Part shown: piece after piece, positions 26,409 to 35,055 of the stretch
Position numbering within the stretch: the stretch's first letter is position 1
Layout: every line of letters starts with the position of its first letter
NCBI RefSeq assembly: GCF_002285415.1
Contig: NZ_NSBU01000007.1
Span: 188,501 to 252,500, forward strand
Source of the DNA: Actibacterium pelagium
GTDB lineage: Bacteria > Pseudomonadota > Alphaproteobacteria > Rhodobacterales > Rhodobacteraceae
Length of the DNA: 64,000 nucleotides
Direction: 5' to 3'
Position numbers and translations under genes: made by a program
Notes under the pieces: model-generated
Database searches by the model: none
Told to the model about the DNA's origin: nothing
The model's input: the letters and a program-made list of their open reading frames with translations, nothing else

Positions 26409-26921
26409 GTGGCGCGTAGGTTCAGAGGCGAATACACCTTCAAGGTGGACGCGAAGGGCAGGATGTCGATCCCGGCCCTTTTTCGCCGTGTGCTGGAAGC
26501 TGGCGACCCGAACTGGACCGAAGGGCTGCGCCCGGAGCTTGTGATCGTCTATGGCGACGACAGCCGGGACTTTCTTGAAGTTTATACGATGACCGCCATC
26601 GACGCGCTGGATGACAAGATCGCGCGTCTTCCCCGTTCGCCCCTGAAACGGCGGCTAGAGCGGATGATCAGCGGTCAATCCCACCAGACCGAGGTCGACG
26701 GCGATGGCCGTCTGGTGTTGCCGCAAAAGCTGCGCCAGAAGATCGGGCTGGAAAAAGAGGCTTTCTTCATTGCCTCGGGTGATACGTTCCAAATCTGGAA
26801 GCCCGAGACATTCGAAGCTGAAGACGCCGCCTTTGCTGAAGAGCTGGGCGAGGATATCCCCGAGGGCACTGATCCGCTGGATGCACTGGACCTGATGCTC
26901 GACCAACGCGAGGATTTCTGA
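26409..26921 (+). CDS. mraZ: Transcriptional regulator MraZ
   Basis: A 170-aa protein with the two MraZ/AbrB-like halves (RRFRGEYTFKVDAKGRMSIP and the second HQTEVDGDGRLVLPQKLRQ). MraZ represses the dcw cluster in several bacteria. The GTG at 26409 is supported by AAGGAG at 26396-26401. It opens the dcw cluster and is followed 3 bp later by rsmH. Confidence 0.96.
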   Translation: MARRFRGEYTFKVDAKGRMSIPALFRRVLEAGDPNWTEGLRPELVIVYGDDSRDFLEVYTMTAIDALDDKIARLPRSPLKRRLERMISGQSHQTEVDGDGRLVLPQKLRQKIGLEKEAFFIASGDTFQIWKPETFEAEDAAFAEELGEDIPEGTDPLDALDLMLDQREDF

Positions 26922-26924
26922 GCG

Positions 26925-27920
26925 ATGCCGGCCGCTGCAAACGACAGCCGCCCGCATATCCCGGTCCTGTTGCGGCCCATTCTGAAGGCGATCGCACCGG
27001 TAGAGGGCCGCTGGTTGGATGGAACCTTCGGGGCAGGGGGCTATACACGGGCATTACTGGATGCAGGTGCGGAACACGTGATTGGCGTGGATCGCGACCC
27101 GATGGTGTTCGAGATGGCGCAAGCCTGGGCTGGCGACTATGGAGACCGACTTTCGATGGTCGAAGGCACCTTTTCGAAGCTGGACACTTATAGTGACGTG
27201 CCGCTGGACGGCGTTGTGCTGGACCTTGGGGTCAGCTCGATGCAGCTGGATCAAGCTGAGCGCGGCTTTTCGTTCATGCAGGACGGGCCGCTGGATATGC
27301 GGATGAGCCAGTCGGGCATGTCTGCTGCCGATTTCGTCAATGAAAGCAGCGACACCCAGATTGCGGATGTGCTGTACCACTTTGGTGAAGAACGTGCCTC
27401 GCGCCGGATTGCCCGCGCGATTGTCGAGGCGCGCAAGACCACGCCGTTCGAGACCACCTTTCAGTTGGTTGAAGTGATCGAAAAATGCCTGCCGCGTCCG
27501 AAACCCGGGCAAAGCCACCCGGCGACCCGCAGTTTTCAGGCGATCCGTATTGCCGTGAACAACGAGCTTGGTGAATTGGTCGAAGGCCTTGCCGCCGCCG
27601 AACGTGCGTTGAAGCCGGGTGGGCAATTGGCAGTTGTGACCTTTCACTCGATCGAAGACCGTATCGTGAAGCGCTTTTTCCAAGCACGTTCCGGTGGCGG
27701 CGGGCGGGCCAACCGCTATGCGCCAGAGGTCGAAGAGGTCGCCGCGCAGTTCAAATTGAAAAGCCGCAAGGCGATTGGTCCCGATGAACAGGAGTTGGAA
27801 GAAAACCCCCGTTCCCGGTCCTCGAAATTACGGGTGGGCATCCGCACGGACGCCCCCACAACACCGATTGATTTAAAAACTTTGGGCCTTCCCGCCCTGA
27901 TGACAAAGGAAACCCGCTGA
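26925..27920 (+). CDS. rsmH: 16S rRNA (cytosine-1402 N4)-methyltransferase
   Basis: RsmH (MraW), 331 aa, methylates C1402 in 16S rRNA using SAM. The opening [13 protein letters not shown], the SAM site [14 protein letters not shown], and [20 protein letters not shown] with [10 protein letters not shown] are family hallmarks. Second gene of the cluster; its stop overlaps the ftsL start by one base. Confidence 0.97.
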   Translation: MPAAANDSRPHIPVLLRPILKAIAPVEGRWLDGTFGAGGYTRALLDAGAEHVIGVDRDPMVFEMAQAWAGDYGDRLSMVEGTFSKLDTYSDVPLDGVVLDLGVSSMQLDQAERGFSFMQDGPLDMRMSQSGMSAADFVNESSDTQIADVLYHFGEERASRRIARAIVEARKTTPFETTFQLVEVIEKCLPRPKPGQSHPATRSFQAIRIAVNNELGELVEGLAAAERALKPGGQLAVVTFHSIEDRIVKRFFQARSGGGGRANRYAPEVEEVAAQFKLKSRKAIGPDEQELEENPRSRSSKLRVGIRTDAPTTPIDLKTLGLPALMTKETR

Positions 27921-28267
27921 TGCGCAGTCTGTTCTTTGTTTTATCTGCCCTGTCTGTGATGGCTCTGGCCTTTTGGGTCTATCAAGAGAACCACCGCACG
28001 CGTGAGGCTTTGGCGCAGACCAAGGATCTTCAGGGCGAAATCGGCCAGATGCGCGAAACGCTTGGTGTTTTGCGGGCCGAATGGGCCTATCTGAACCGCC
28101 CTGACCGGCTGCGGGAGCTGGCTGCGATCAACTACGACCGGCTTGGCCTTGTGCCGCTGCGTCCAGAGCAATTCCAGCGCGTCAGCAATGTCTCTTACCC
28201 GGCCCCTGATCTGCCACCGATCATGGTGCCGATCGACGTGATGAGCACGCAGGAGGGCGCGCAATGA
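27920..28267 (+). CDS. ftsL: Cell division protein FtsL
   Basis: A 115-aa bitopic membrane protein: helix at about residues 3-20, then a periplasmic coiled coil (REALAQTKDLQGEIGQMRETL) and the LNRPDRLRELA segment typical of alphaproteobacterial FtsL. Position between rsmH and ftsI, with an ATGA overlap to ftsI, decides the call since sequence conservation is low. Confidence 0.9.
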   Translation: MRSLFFVLSALSVMALAFWVYQENHRTREALAQTKDLQGEIGQMRETLGVLRAEWAYLNRPDRLRELAAINYDRLGLVPLRPEQFQRVSNVSYPAPDLPPIMVPIDVMSTQEGAQ

Positions 28268-30054
28268 TCCGCACGCCTCTGCGTCCGCTTGCCCGCGTAC
28301 TGGAGGCGCGGGAAAAAGGGGAGAACCCCGACAAGATCGAGCGCGAAAACCTGCGTGAACGCCACGAACAGATGCGAGACAAATCCCGCATCCGCGCCGA
28401 GGGGCGCCTTTTGGTTCTGGGGTTGATCTTCCTCGCGGGTTTCGGCGCGATTGGCGGGCGGATGGCAACCATCTCGTCTGCCGAACCGCAAGAACCAGTG
28501 GCCAGCGCTTCGCAGGCGGCGATTATCGCGCAACGGGCGGATATCACTGACCGCAATGGCAATGTGCTGGCGACCAACCTGGCGACCCACGCGCTTTATG
28601 CCCAACCGCACCATATGATCGACAAAGCCCGCGTTGCGCGCGAGCTGGTGCAAATCTTCCCCGATCTGGAGGAAGAGGCGTTGACGCGTCGGTTCTCGGA
28701 TGGGCGTAAGTTCCTGTGGATCAAAAAGAAAATCAGCCCCGAGCAGCAGCAGATGGTCCATGATATCGGTGACCCCGGCTTGCAGTTCGGCCCGCGCGAG
28801 ATGCGCCTGTATCCCAACGGCGCACTGGCCGCTCATATCCTTGGTGGGGCCAGCTTTGGCCGTGAGGGTGTTCAGTCGGCCGAGGTGATCGGAACGGCGG
28901 GCGTGGAAAAGGCGTTTGATGACTATCTGCGCGACGCGGCCAACGGCGGCCAGCCGCTGCGACTGTCCATCGACCTGACCATTCAAGCAGCATTGGAGCG
29001 CGTTCTTCACGGTGGCATGGTCATGATGAATGCCAAGGGCGCAACCGCCGTGATGATGGAGGCCAAGACCGGCAAGATCGTCGCCATGGCCTCGCTTCCG
29101 GATTTCGACCCAAACGAACGCCCCACGCCGCTGACCGAAGGCGATGCCTCGGACAGTCCGCTGTTCAACCGGGCGGTTCAGGGCGTGTACGAGCTTGGCT
29201 CGACGTTTAAGATCTTTACCGCCGCGCAAGCGATGGAGCTTGGGTTGGTCAATGCGAACTCTTTGGTCGATGCCGACGCCCCGATGAAGTGGGGCAAGCA
29301 CAAGATCAAGGAATTCAAGAACAAGAACTATGGCCCGTACCTGTCTGTGACGGATGTCATGGTTAAGTCCTCGAACGTCGGCACAGCGAACCTTGCGCTT
29401 CAGATCGGCAAAGAGCGCCAACGCGCCTTTTTGAAAGAGCTTGGGTTCATGTCTCCGACTTCGGTCGAACTGGTCGAGGCACCCGGGGCCAAGCCGCTGA
29501 CACCCAAGCATTGGGGCGATATTCACACGATCACCGTTTCCTACGGGCACGGGCTGTCGGCCAGCCCGCTGCATCTGGCCAGCGCCTACGCGACCATCGC
29601 CAATGGCGGCATTCTGGTGAAACCCACGCTGCTTGCTGATGCGCAACCAACTCAGGCCAAGCGCGTCCTCAGCCAGGAAAGCGCGGCTGATGCGCGCTCT
29701 ATGTTGCGGCAGGTCGTGACGCGCGGCACGGCCAGTTTCGGCGACGTGGAAGGTTATGCCGTGGGTGGCAAGACCGGCACCGCCGATAAGCCCAAGGAAC
29801 GCGGGGGCGGGTACTACGATGACAAGGTAATTGCGACCTTCGCATCGATGTTCCCGGCTCATAGCCCCGAATATGTGCTGATCGTCACGTTGGACGAGCC
29901 CGAAGACCGGACCGGCAGCGAACCCCGTCGTACTGCGGGCTGGACCGCCGTGCCCGTCGCAGCAGAGATTATCCGCCGAACCGCCCCCCTGATGGGCTTG
30001 CGGCCCGACTTTGAAACTGACACACCGGTGGCATTGATCCGAACTTCGAACTGA
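28264..30054 (+). CDS. ftsI: Septal peptidoglycan transpeptidase FtsI (PBP3)
   Basis: A 596-aa class B penicillin-binding protein that cross-links septal peptidoglycan. An N-terminal membrane helix (about 50-66) is followed by the dimerisation domain and the transpeptidase domain with all three motifs: STFK (Ser313 nucleophile), SSN (369-371) and KTGTA (503-507). These need a D-Ala-D-Ala stem peptide as donor, which bears on the missing ddl and murF. Confidence 0.96.
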   Translation: MIRTPLRPLARVLEAREKGENPDKIERENLRERHEQMRDKSRIRAEGRLLVLGLIFLAGFGAIGGRMATISSAEPQEPVASASQAAIIAQRADITDRNGNVLATNLATHALYAQPHHMIDKARVARELVQIFPDLEEEALTRRFSDGRKFLWIKKKISPEQQQMVHDIGDPGLQFGPREMRLYPNGALAAHILGGASFGREGVQSAEVIGTAGVEKAFDDYLRDAANGGQPLRLSIDLTIQAALERVLHGGMVMMNAKGATAVMMEAKTGKIVAMASLPDFDPNERPTPLTEGDASDSPLFNRAVQGVYELGSTFKIFTAAQAMELGLVNANSLVDADAPMKWGKHKIKEFKNKNYGPYLSVTDVMVKSSNVGTANLALQIGKERQRAFLKELGFMSPTSVELVEAPGAKPLTPKHWGDIHTITVSYGHGLSASPLHLASAYATIANGGILVKPTLLADAQPTQAKRVLSQESAADARSMLRQVVTRGTASFGDVEGYAVGGKTGTADKPKERGGGYYDDKVIATFASMFPAHSPEYVLIVTLDEPEDRTGSEPRRTAGWTAVPVAAEIIRRTAPLMGLRPDFETDTPVALIRTSN

Positions 30055-30070
30055 TGCGAAAGGGGCCTCG

Positions 30071-31552
30071 ATGCGACCGGTGAAATCTCTGGCAGAGCTT
30101 GGTCTGACCGCCCAGGGTGGCGCCGAGGCGCAGATCACCGGACTGTCGGTCGACAGCCGCCAAGTAAAACCCGGCCACCTGTTTGCAGCGCTTCCCGGCA
30201 CCAAAGTTCACGGTGGTGAGTTCATCCAATATGCCCTGCGCATGGATGCAGGCGCCATTCTGACCGATGCCGAAGGCGCAAGGATTGCTGCCGAAGAACT
30301 GGCTGGCCACCCCGCAGCTTTGATCGTCGCGGAAGATCCGCGCCAGACGCTGGCCTATACCGCAGCTCTTTGGTTTGGCGCGCAGCCGCAGACCATGGTC
30401 GCTGTGACCGGGACCAACGGGAAGACCTCTGTCGCCACGTTTACGCGCCAGATTTGGGAGTTGCTGGACCTTAACGCCTGCAACTTTGGCACCGCCGGGG
30501 TTGAAGGGGCGATGACCGCGCCGATGACCCATACGACGCCCGAGCCGATCACCTTGCACAAGCTTCTGGCCGAGATGGCAGAGGCAGGCGTGACACACGC
30601 CGCGATGGAGGCCTCGTCCCATGGGTTGGCGCAATGCCGGCTGGACGGGGTGCAACTTACCGCGGCAGGATTTACGAACTTTACGCAAGACCATCTCGAT
30701 TATCACGAAACCTTTGAAGAGTATTTTGCCGCCAAGGCCGGGCTTTTTGACCGGGTGCTGCCGGAAGATGGGACCGCGGTGATCAATATCGATGACCCGC
30801 GCGGTGCAGATATTGAAGCCATCGCCGACGAGCGTGGGCAGGACCTTTTGACCGTTGGCGAGAGCGAGGTCGCGGACCTTCAAATCCTGAACCAGAGGTT
30901 CGATGCCACCGGGCAAGAGTTGTTGTTTTCCTTTGAAAGCAAGACCTATCAAACTCGGCTCAACCTGATCGGCGGGTTTCAGGCACAGAACGTTCTGCTG
31001 GCAGCAGGTCTGGTGATCGCGGCCGGGGAAGAACCCAATCACGTCTTTGACACGCTGTCTGACCTGACCACCGTGCGTGGGCGGATGCAACTTGCGGCGA
31101 CGCGCGACAGTGGGGCGGCGGTGTTTGTGGATTATGCCCACACGCCCGATGCGCTGGAGACAGCGCTAAAGGCGCTGCGTCCCCATGTGATGGGTCGACT
31201 AGTTGTTGTTTTCGGGGCGGGTGGCGACCGGGATACGGGCAAGCGCCCCCTGATGGGCAAGGCCGCGGCAGAATACGCCGATGTGGCCTTTGTGACCGAT
31301 GATAATCCGCGCAGCGAGGACCCAGCTTCTATCCGTGCGGCGATCCTTGCGGCTTGCCCGGACGCGACCGAGGTCGGCGACCGGGCCGAGGCGATCTTGC
31401 GGGGTGTCGATGCCCTTGGGCCGGGCGACGCGCTGCTGATTGCGGGCAAGGGGCATGAGACAGGGCAGATTGTCGGCGACGACGTCTATCCTTTTGACGA
31501 TGTAGAACAGGCAAGCGTTGCTGTGGCGGCGTTGGACGGGCGGGTCTCTTGA
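30071..31552 (+). CDS. murE: UDP-MurNAc-tripeptide synthetase MurE (meso-DAP adding)
   Basis: A 493-aa Mur ligase that adds the third residue of the stem peptide. The ATP loop is GTNGKTS (114-120), and the DNPR motif (residues 411-414), which selects meso-diaminopimelate, is present. In related bacteria murF follows directly; here only 71 bp separate murE from mraY and no murF is found. Confidence 0.97.
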   Translation: MRPVKSLAELGLTAQGGAEAQITGLSVDSRQVKPGHLFAALPGTKVHGGEFIQYALRMDAGAILTDAEGARIAAEELAGHPAALIVAEDPRQTLAYTAALWFGAQPQTMVAVTGTNGKTSVATFTRQIWELLDLNACNFGTAGVEGAMTAPMTHTTPEPITLHKLLAEMAEAGVTHAAMEASSHGLAQCRLDGVQLTAAGFTNFTQDHLDYHETFEEYFAAKAGLFDRVLPEDGTAVINIDDPRGADIEAIADERGQDLLTVGESEVADLQILNQRFDATGQELLFSFESKTYQTRLNLIGGFQAQNVLLAAGLVIAAGEEPNHVFDTLSDLTTVRGRMQLAATRDSGAAVFVDYAHTPDALETALKALRPHVMGRLVVVFGAGGDRDTGKRPLMGKAAAEYADVAFVTDDNPRSEDPASIRAAILAACPDATEVGDRAEAILRGVDALGPGDALLIAGKGHETGQIVGDDVYPFDDVEQASVAVAALDGRVS

Positions 31553-31623
31553 TCGGCAATGTTGACCTGAAGGGCGAATTGGGCCAATCGGTCCGGAACA
31601 AATTAGAACGGCGGACAGGATAG

Positions 31624-32706
31624 ATGCTTTTTTGGCTTACGGAATTTTCGGATGGCGGCGACTTTTTCAACCTGTTCCGCTACATCACCTTCCGGGCTGG
31701 CGGAGCGTTTTTCACCGCGCTGATCTTTGGGTTTATTTTCGGAAAGCCGCTGATTAACCTGTTGCGTCGTAAGCAGAAAAAGGGCCAGCCCATTCGTGAC
31801 GACGGCCCCGAGGGGCATTTCGTCAAGGCAGGCACTCCAACCATGGGCGGGCTGCTGATCCTGTCGGCGCTGATCTTTTCCACGCTGCTATGGGCCAAGA
31901 CGACGAATCCCTATGTGTGGATCGTGCTTTTGGTGACGGTGGCGTTTGGTTTGATCGGGTTTGCGGATGATTATGCCAAGGTTTCCAAGAACAATACCAA
32001 GGGTGTTTCCGGTAAGGTGCGGATGGGCTTGGGCCTCGTGGTGGCCGCGGCGGCCGGGTTCGCGGCGACCATCTTCCATCCCGAGGCCCTGTCCAACCAA
32101 CTGGCCTTGCCGGTTTTCAAGGATACGCTGATCAATCTGGGTCTGCTGTTTGTGCCGTTCGCAATGATCGTGATTGTGGGGTCGGCCAATGCGGTGAACC
32201 TGACCGATGGTCTGGACGGGCTGGCGATCATGCCTGTGATGATCGCGGCAGGCACGCTGGGCGTGATTGCCTATGCCGTCGGCCGGGTCGACTTTACCGA
32301 GTATCTGGACGTGCACTACGTGCCCGGCACAGGCGAAATTCTTGTTTTCTGTTCGGCACTTATCGGCGGCGGGCTGGGGTTCCTTTGGTACAACGCGCCG
32401 CCTGCGGCTGTCTTCATGGGCGACACCGGTTCGCTGGCATTGGGCGGTGCATTGGGGGCCATCGCAGTCTGCACCAAACACGAGATCGTGCTGGCCATTG
32501 TTGGCGGTCTGTTCGTGGTTGAAGCTCTGAGCGTGATCATTCAGGTTCTGTACTTCAAACGCACCGGTAAGCGCGTGTTCCTGATGGCGCCGATCCATCA
32601 CCACTTTGAAAAACGGGGCTGGGCTGAGCCGCAGATCGTGATCCGCTTCTGGATCATTTCCCTGATCCTTGCGCTGATCGGGCTGGCGACGCTGAAGCTG
32701 CGTTAA
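31624..32706 (+). CDS. mraY: Phospho-MurNAc-pentapeptide transferase MraY
   Basis: A 360-aa polytopic enzyme that makes lipid I on the inner membrane face. Family signatures: [22 protein letters not shown] (the Asp-Asp pair), [13 protein letters not shown] and [13 protein letters not shown]. Length is standard. It is the last dcw gene before the 9.9-kb catabolic insertion. Confidence 0.97.
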   Translation: MLFWLTEFSDGGDFFNLFRYITFRAGGAFFTALIFGFIFGKPLINLLRRKQKKGQPIRDDGPEGHFVKAGTPTMGGLLILSALIFSTLLWAKTTNPYVWIVLLVTVAFGLIGFADDYAKVSKNNTKGVSGKVRMGLGLVVAAAAGFAATIFHPEALSNQLALPVFKDTLINLGLLFVPFAMIVIVGSANAVNLTDGLDGLAIMPVMIAAGTLGVIAYAVGRVDFTEYLDVHYVPGTGEILVFCSALIGGGLGFLWYNAPPAAVFMGDTGSLALGGALGAIAVCTKHEIVLAIVGGLFVVEALSVIIQVLYFKRTGKRVFLMAPIHHHFEKRGWAEPQIVIRFWIISLILALIGLATLKLR

Positions 32707-32719
32707 GACCGAAATCGGT

Positions 32720-32763
32720 CGTATGACCTGCATATGACCGACATATGACCTGCATATGAGTTT
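32720..32763 (+). repeat. Four 11-bp tandem repeats after mraY
   Basis: Units CGTATGACCTG, CATATGACCGA, CATATGACCTG and a degenerate CATATGAGTTT follow each other directly. The 11-bp period equals about one DNA turn and each later unit holds the palindrome CATATG, so protein binding on one face is possible. A small hairpin GACCG-AAAT-CGGTC precedes it (32707-32720), and TTTTTT follows. It marks the left edge of the inserted block. Confidence 0.6.
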
Positions 32764-32867
32764 TTTGAACGTCGCCCGTGCGGGTGCGAGGGGCCGACCC
32801 CTCGCCATCTTCACAGCTTTCGACCGCTAAATCTCCGCCCGGAACCCCGGCGTAGGATTAGGGCCGT

Positions 32868-34190
32868 CTACCCCGTCGCCGTCGCAAGTGCCTGAGCCAG
32901 TTTATCTGTAATCTCGGTAACCTGTTCGTCCTCCATGATGAACGGAGGGGCCAGCAGGACGTGATCGCCATACTTGCCGTCTCTGGTGCCAGCCATGGGA
33001 TAGCAGACCAGTCCGGCCTCGAATGCCGCGGTTTTGAACCGGGCGGACACCTTCCGATCGGGGTCGAAGGGTGTTTTGGTCTCTCGGTCAGCGACGATCT
33101 CAAGCCCCTGAAACATGCCACGTCCGCGAATATCGCCAATGAACGGGTGTTGGCCGAACCGTTCGACAAGTGCGGTATGGAGTTTCTCTCCCATCATCGC
33201 TGCGCGGGATACGAGGTTCTGACTGTCCAGCTTTTTGAACACGGCGGCGGCGGCTGCCGCGGCGACCGGGTGGCCCAGATAGGTGTGGCCGTGCTGGAAG
33301 AAACCGCTGCCGTTTTCGAGCGCTTCATAGATTTGCCGCGTGCAAAGCATCGCGCCTATGGGCTGGTAACCTGCGCCCAGCCCTTTGGCGATGCACAGGA
33401 TGTCCGGTGCGATCTCATCGGCTTCACAGGCGAACAGGTGGCCGGTGCGTCCCATGCCGCACATGACCTCATCAAGGATCAGAAGAACGCCGTAGGTGTC
33501 GCAGATCTCTCGGATCCGGCGGTAGTATCCTTCGACCGCGGGCACCGCGCCCATTGTGGCGCCGACGACCGGCTCTGCCATGAAGGCCATGACCGTGTCT
33601 GGCCCAAGGCGCAGGATTTCATCTTCCAGTTCCTGCGCGGCCCGTTGACCATAGTCATAGGCGCTTTCGCCGTCGTGCCGGTCAACATATTCATAGCAGG
33701 GCGCGATGTGGCTGACGTCGATCAGCAGGGGCGCGAACTGGGCGCGCCGCCATGCGTTGCCGCCCGCAGCAAGCGCACCAAGCGTGTTGCCGTGATAACT
33801 TTGCCGCCGTGCGATGACATGCCTGCGCTGGGGCTGGCCGATTTCGATATAGTATTGGCGGGCCAGTTTGATGGCGGCCTCTGTCGCCTCGGACCCGCCT
33901 GAGACAAGATAGACCCGATCCAGATCACCGGGCGCTTTCGAGATAAGCAGATCAGCCAGCTCTTCCGCGGGTTCTGATGTGAAGAACCCGGTATGGGCAA
34001 AGGCAAGGGACTGGACCTGTTTCTGAACGGCCGCGATCACATCCGGATCGCCGTGCCCCAGACAAGAGACAGCCGCCCCGCCTGATCCGTCAAAGTAGGC
34101 TTTGCCGGTGTCGTCATAAAGGTAGCAGCCTTCTCCGCGCACAGCGCGCGGCGGCGAGGATTTCATGCTTCGTGGAAAAACATGTGACAT
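32868..34190 (-). CDS. Class III aminotransferase
   Basis: A 440-aa PLP aminotransferase of the omega-amino-acid/beta-alanine--pyruvate type. Visible: SGGSEATEAAIKLARQYY, LLILDEVMCGMGRTG, the PLP lysine in CIAKGLGAGYQP, and QHGHTYLGHPVA. The start at 34190 has an AAAGGAG site 8 nt upstream. It is the third gene of a minus-strand operon after an FAD/GcvT dehydrogenase and a beta-keto acid cleavage enzyme, so it probably turns an amino acid into a keto acid in that pathway. The substrate cannot be read from sequence. Confidence 0.9.
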   Translation of the reverse strand: MSHVFPRSMKSSPPRAVRGEGCYLYDDTGKAYFDGSGGAAVSCLGHGDPDVIAAVQKQVQSLAFAHTGFFTSEPAEELADLLISKAPGDLDRVYLVSGGSEATEAAIKLARQYYIEIGQPQRRHVIARRQSYHGNTLGALAAGGNAWRRAQFAPLLIDVSHIAPCYEYVDRHDGESAYDYGQRAAQELEDEILRLGPDTVMAFMAEPVVGATMGAVPAVEGYYRRIREICDTYGVLLILDEVMCGMGRTGHLFACEADEIAPDILCIAKGLGAGYQPIGAMLCTRQIYEALENGSGFFQHGHTYLGHPVAAAAAAAVFKKLDSQNLVSRAAMMGEKLHTALVERFGQHPFIGDIRGRGMFQGLEIVADRETKTPFDPDRKVSARFKTAAFEAGLVCYPMAGTRDGKYGDHVLLAPPFIMEDEQVTEITDKLAQALATATG

Positions 34191-34256
34191 TACTGGTCTC
34201 CTTTCGGACAGGCGCGCAGTGAATTGGCGGCTGTGCGGAACCATTTCATTTGAGGT

Positions 34257-34282
34257 CCAGAAGGCCACAGCGGCCTGTCTGG
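34257..34282 (-). other. Intercistronic stem-loop in the catabolic operon
   Basis: CCAGAAGGCC and GGCCTGTCTGG pair as a 10-bp stem with one bulged base around a 5-nt loop, in the 118-bp gap between the BKACE and aminotransferase genes. No T-run follows, so it may mark RNA processing or unequal expression. Confidence 0.4.
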
Positions 34283-34308
34283 TTTTGGGTAATTCAGGGT
34301 GTGACGGG

Positions 34309-35055
34309 TCAACATGGCCGAGCCTCTATGCGGGCGCGCAACGCGCGGACCGAGGCGGCGCAATCGGCCCAGGGAGTGCCGTGAGAATCCGTCAGGCTGT
34401 TTTCAAAACCAACGCGCAGGTCGCCGCCCCGTTTCGCCGCTTCGGCGAGGACCAGATGTTCGGTCGCGCCAAAGGCGCAGACCATCCATGACCCAACGGG
34501 GGGCAGGGCTTGAAGAAGTGGGTCGAGGTTTGTGATGTCGGCTGTCTGGTTCGTGTCGTATCGGCCCAGAACCAGAATGACGCTTTCTTGTTCCGACAAC
34601 ACACCGCGGTCCTGCCAGCGCCGCAACATCTGAGCATCAGAGGGGTCATAGACGATGTGTTGGACCGTAATCCCCTGTGCCTTGCAGAATTCGTACATGG
34701 CTTGGGCGTTGGTTTCTGAACGGGCGGCCTCTCGCAGCGAGATAGAGACCCAAGCGGGCTTTAGGTCTTTCAGCAGCGCCAGTTGCGTGTCGGTGTCGAA
34801 GGTTCCGCCGGCCTCGGTCGTGATCTGGATGGGAAAGCCGGGCAGGACGCGATCCAGTTCGGCGATGGCCTCGGAATAGAGACCCGCATCAAGGCTGTGC
34901 TGCCCATCCCGGGTGCGCACATGCAGGTGCAGGGCGTCGGCCCCCGCAGCCGCGCAATCCACGGTCGCGGCGACGATTTCTGGTATCGTGATTGGCAGGG
35001 AAGGGTGGTCAGCCTTGCCAAGGCGTGATCCGGTGGGGGAGACCATGATTGTCAT
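34309..35055 (-). CDS. Beta-keto acid cleavage enzyme (BKACE, DUF849)
   Basis: A 248-aa member of the BKACE family, zinc enzymes that react a beta-keto acid with acetyl-CoA to give acetoacetate and a new acyl-CoA. Seen: GKADHPSLPITIPEIV, the metal-binding HLHV, FPIQITTEAGG and the C-terminal RVGFENS glutamate region. It is shorter than the usual 270-310 aa but the core motifs are intact. It overlaps the preceding dehydrogenase gene by 4 bp (ATGA). Confidence 0.88.
   Translation of the reverse strand: MTIMVSPTGSRLGKADHPSLPITIPEIVAATVDCAAAGADALHLHVRTRDGQHSLDAGLYSEAIAELDRVLPGFPIQITTEAGGTFDTDTQLALLKDLKPAWVSISLREAARSETNAQAMYEFCKAQGITVQHIVYDPSDAQMLRRWQDRGVLSEQESVILVLGRYDTNQTADITNLDPLLQALPPVGSWMVCAFGATEHLVLAEAAKRGGDLRVGFENSLTDSHGTPWADCAASVRALRARIEARPC

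Noticed and set aside
28195-30204. Long antisense open frame opposite ftsI
   Set aside because: It mirrors a GC-rich real gene, has no recognisable domain or start signal, and ftsI on the other strand has full motif support. Similar antisense frames opposite the TRAP permease, murC, FtsZ and pyc were dropped for the same reason.
31553-31623. Remnant of murF between murE and mraY
   Set aside because: I read all plus-strand frames of the 71-bp gap and found no stretch resembling either end of MurF.
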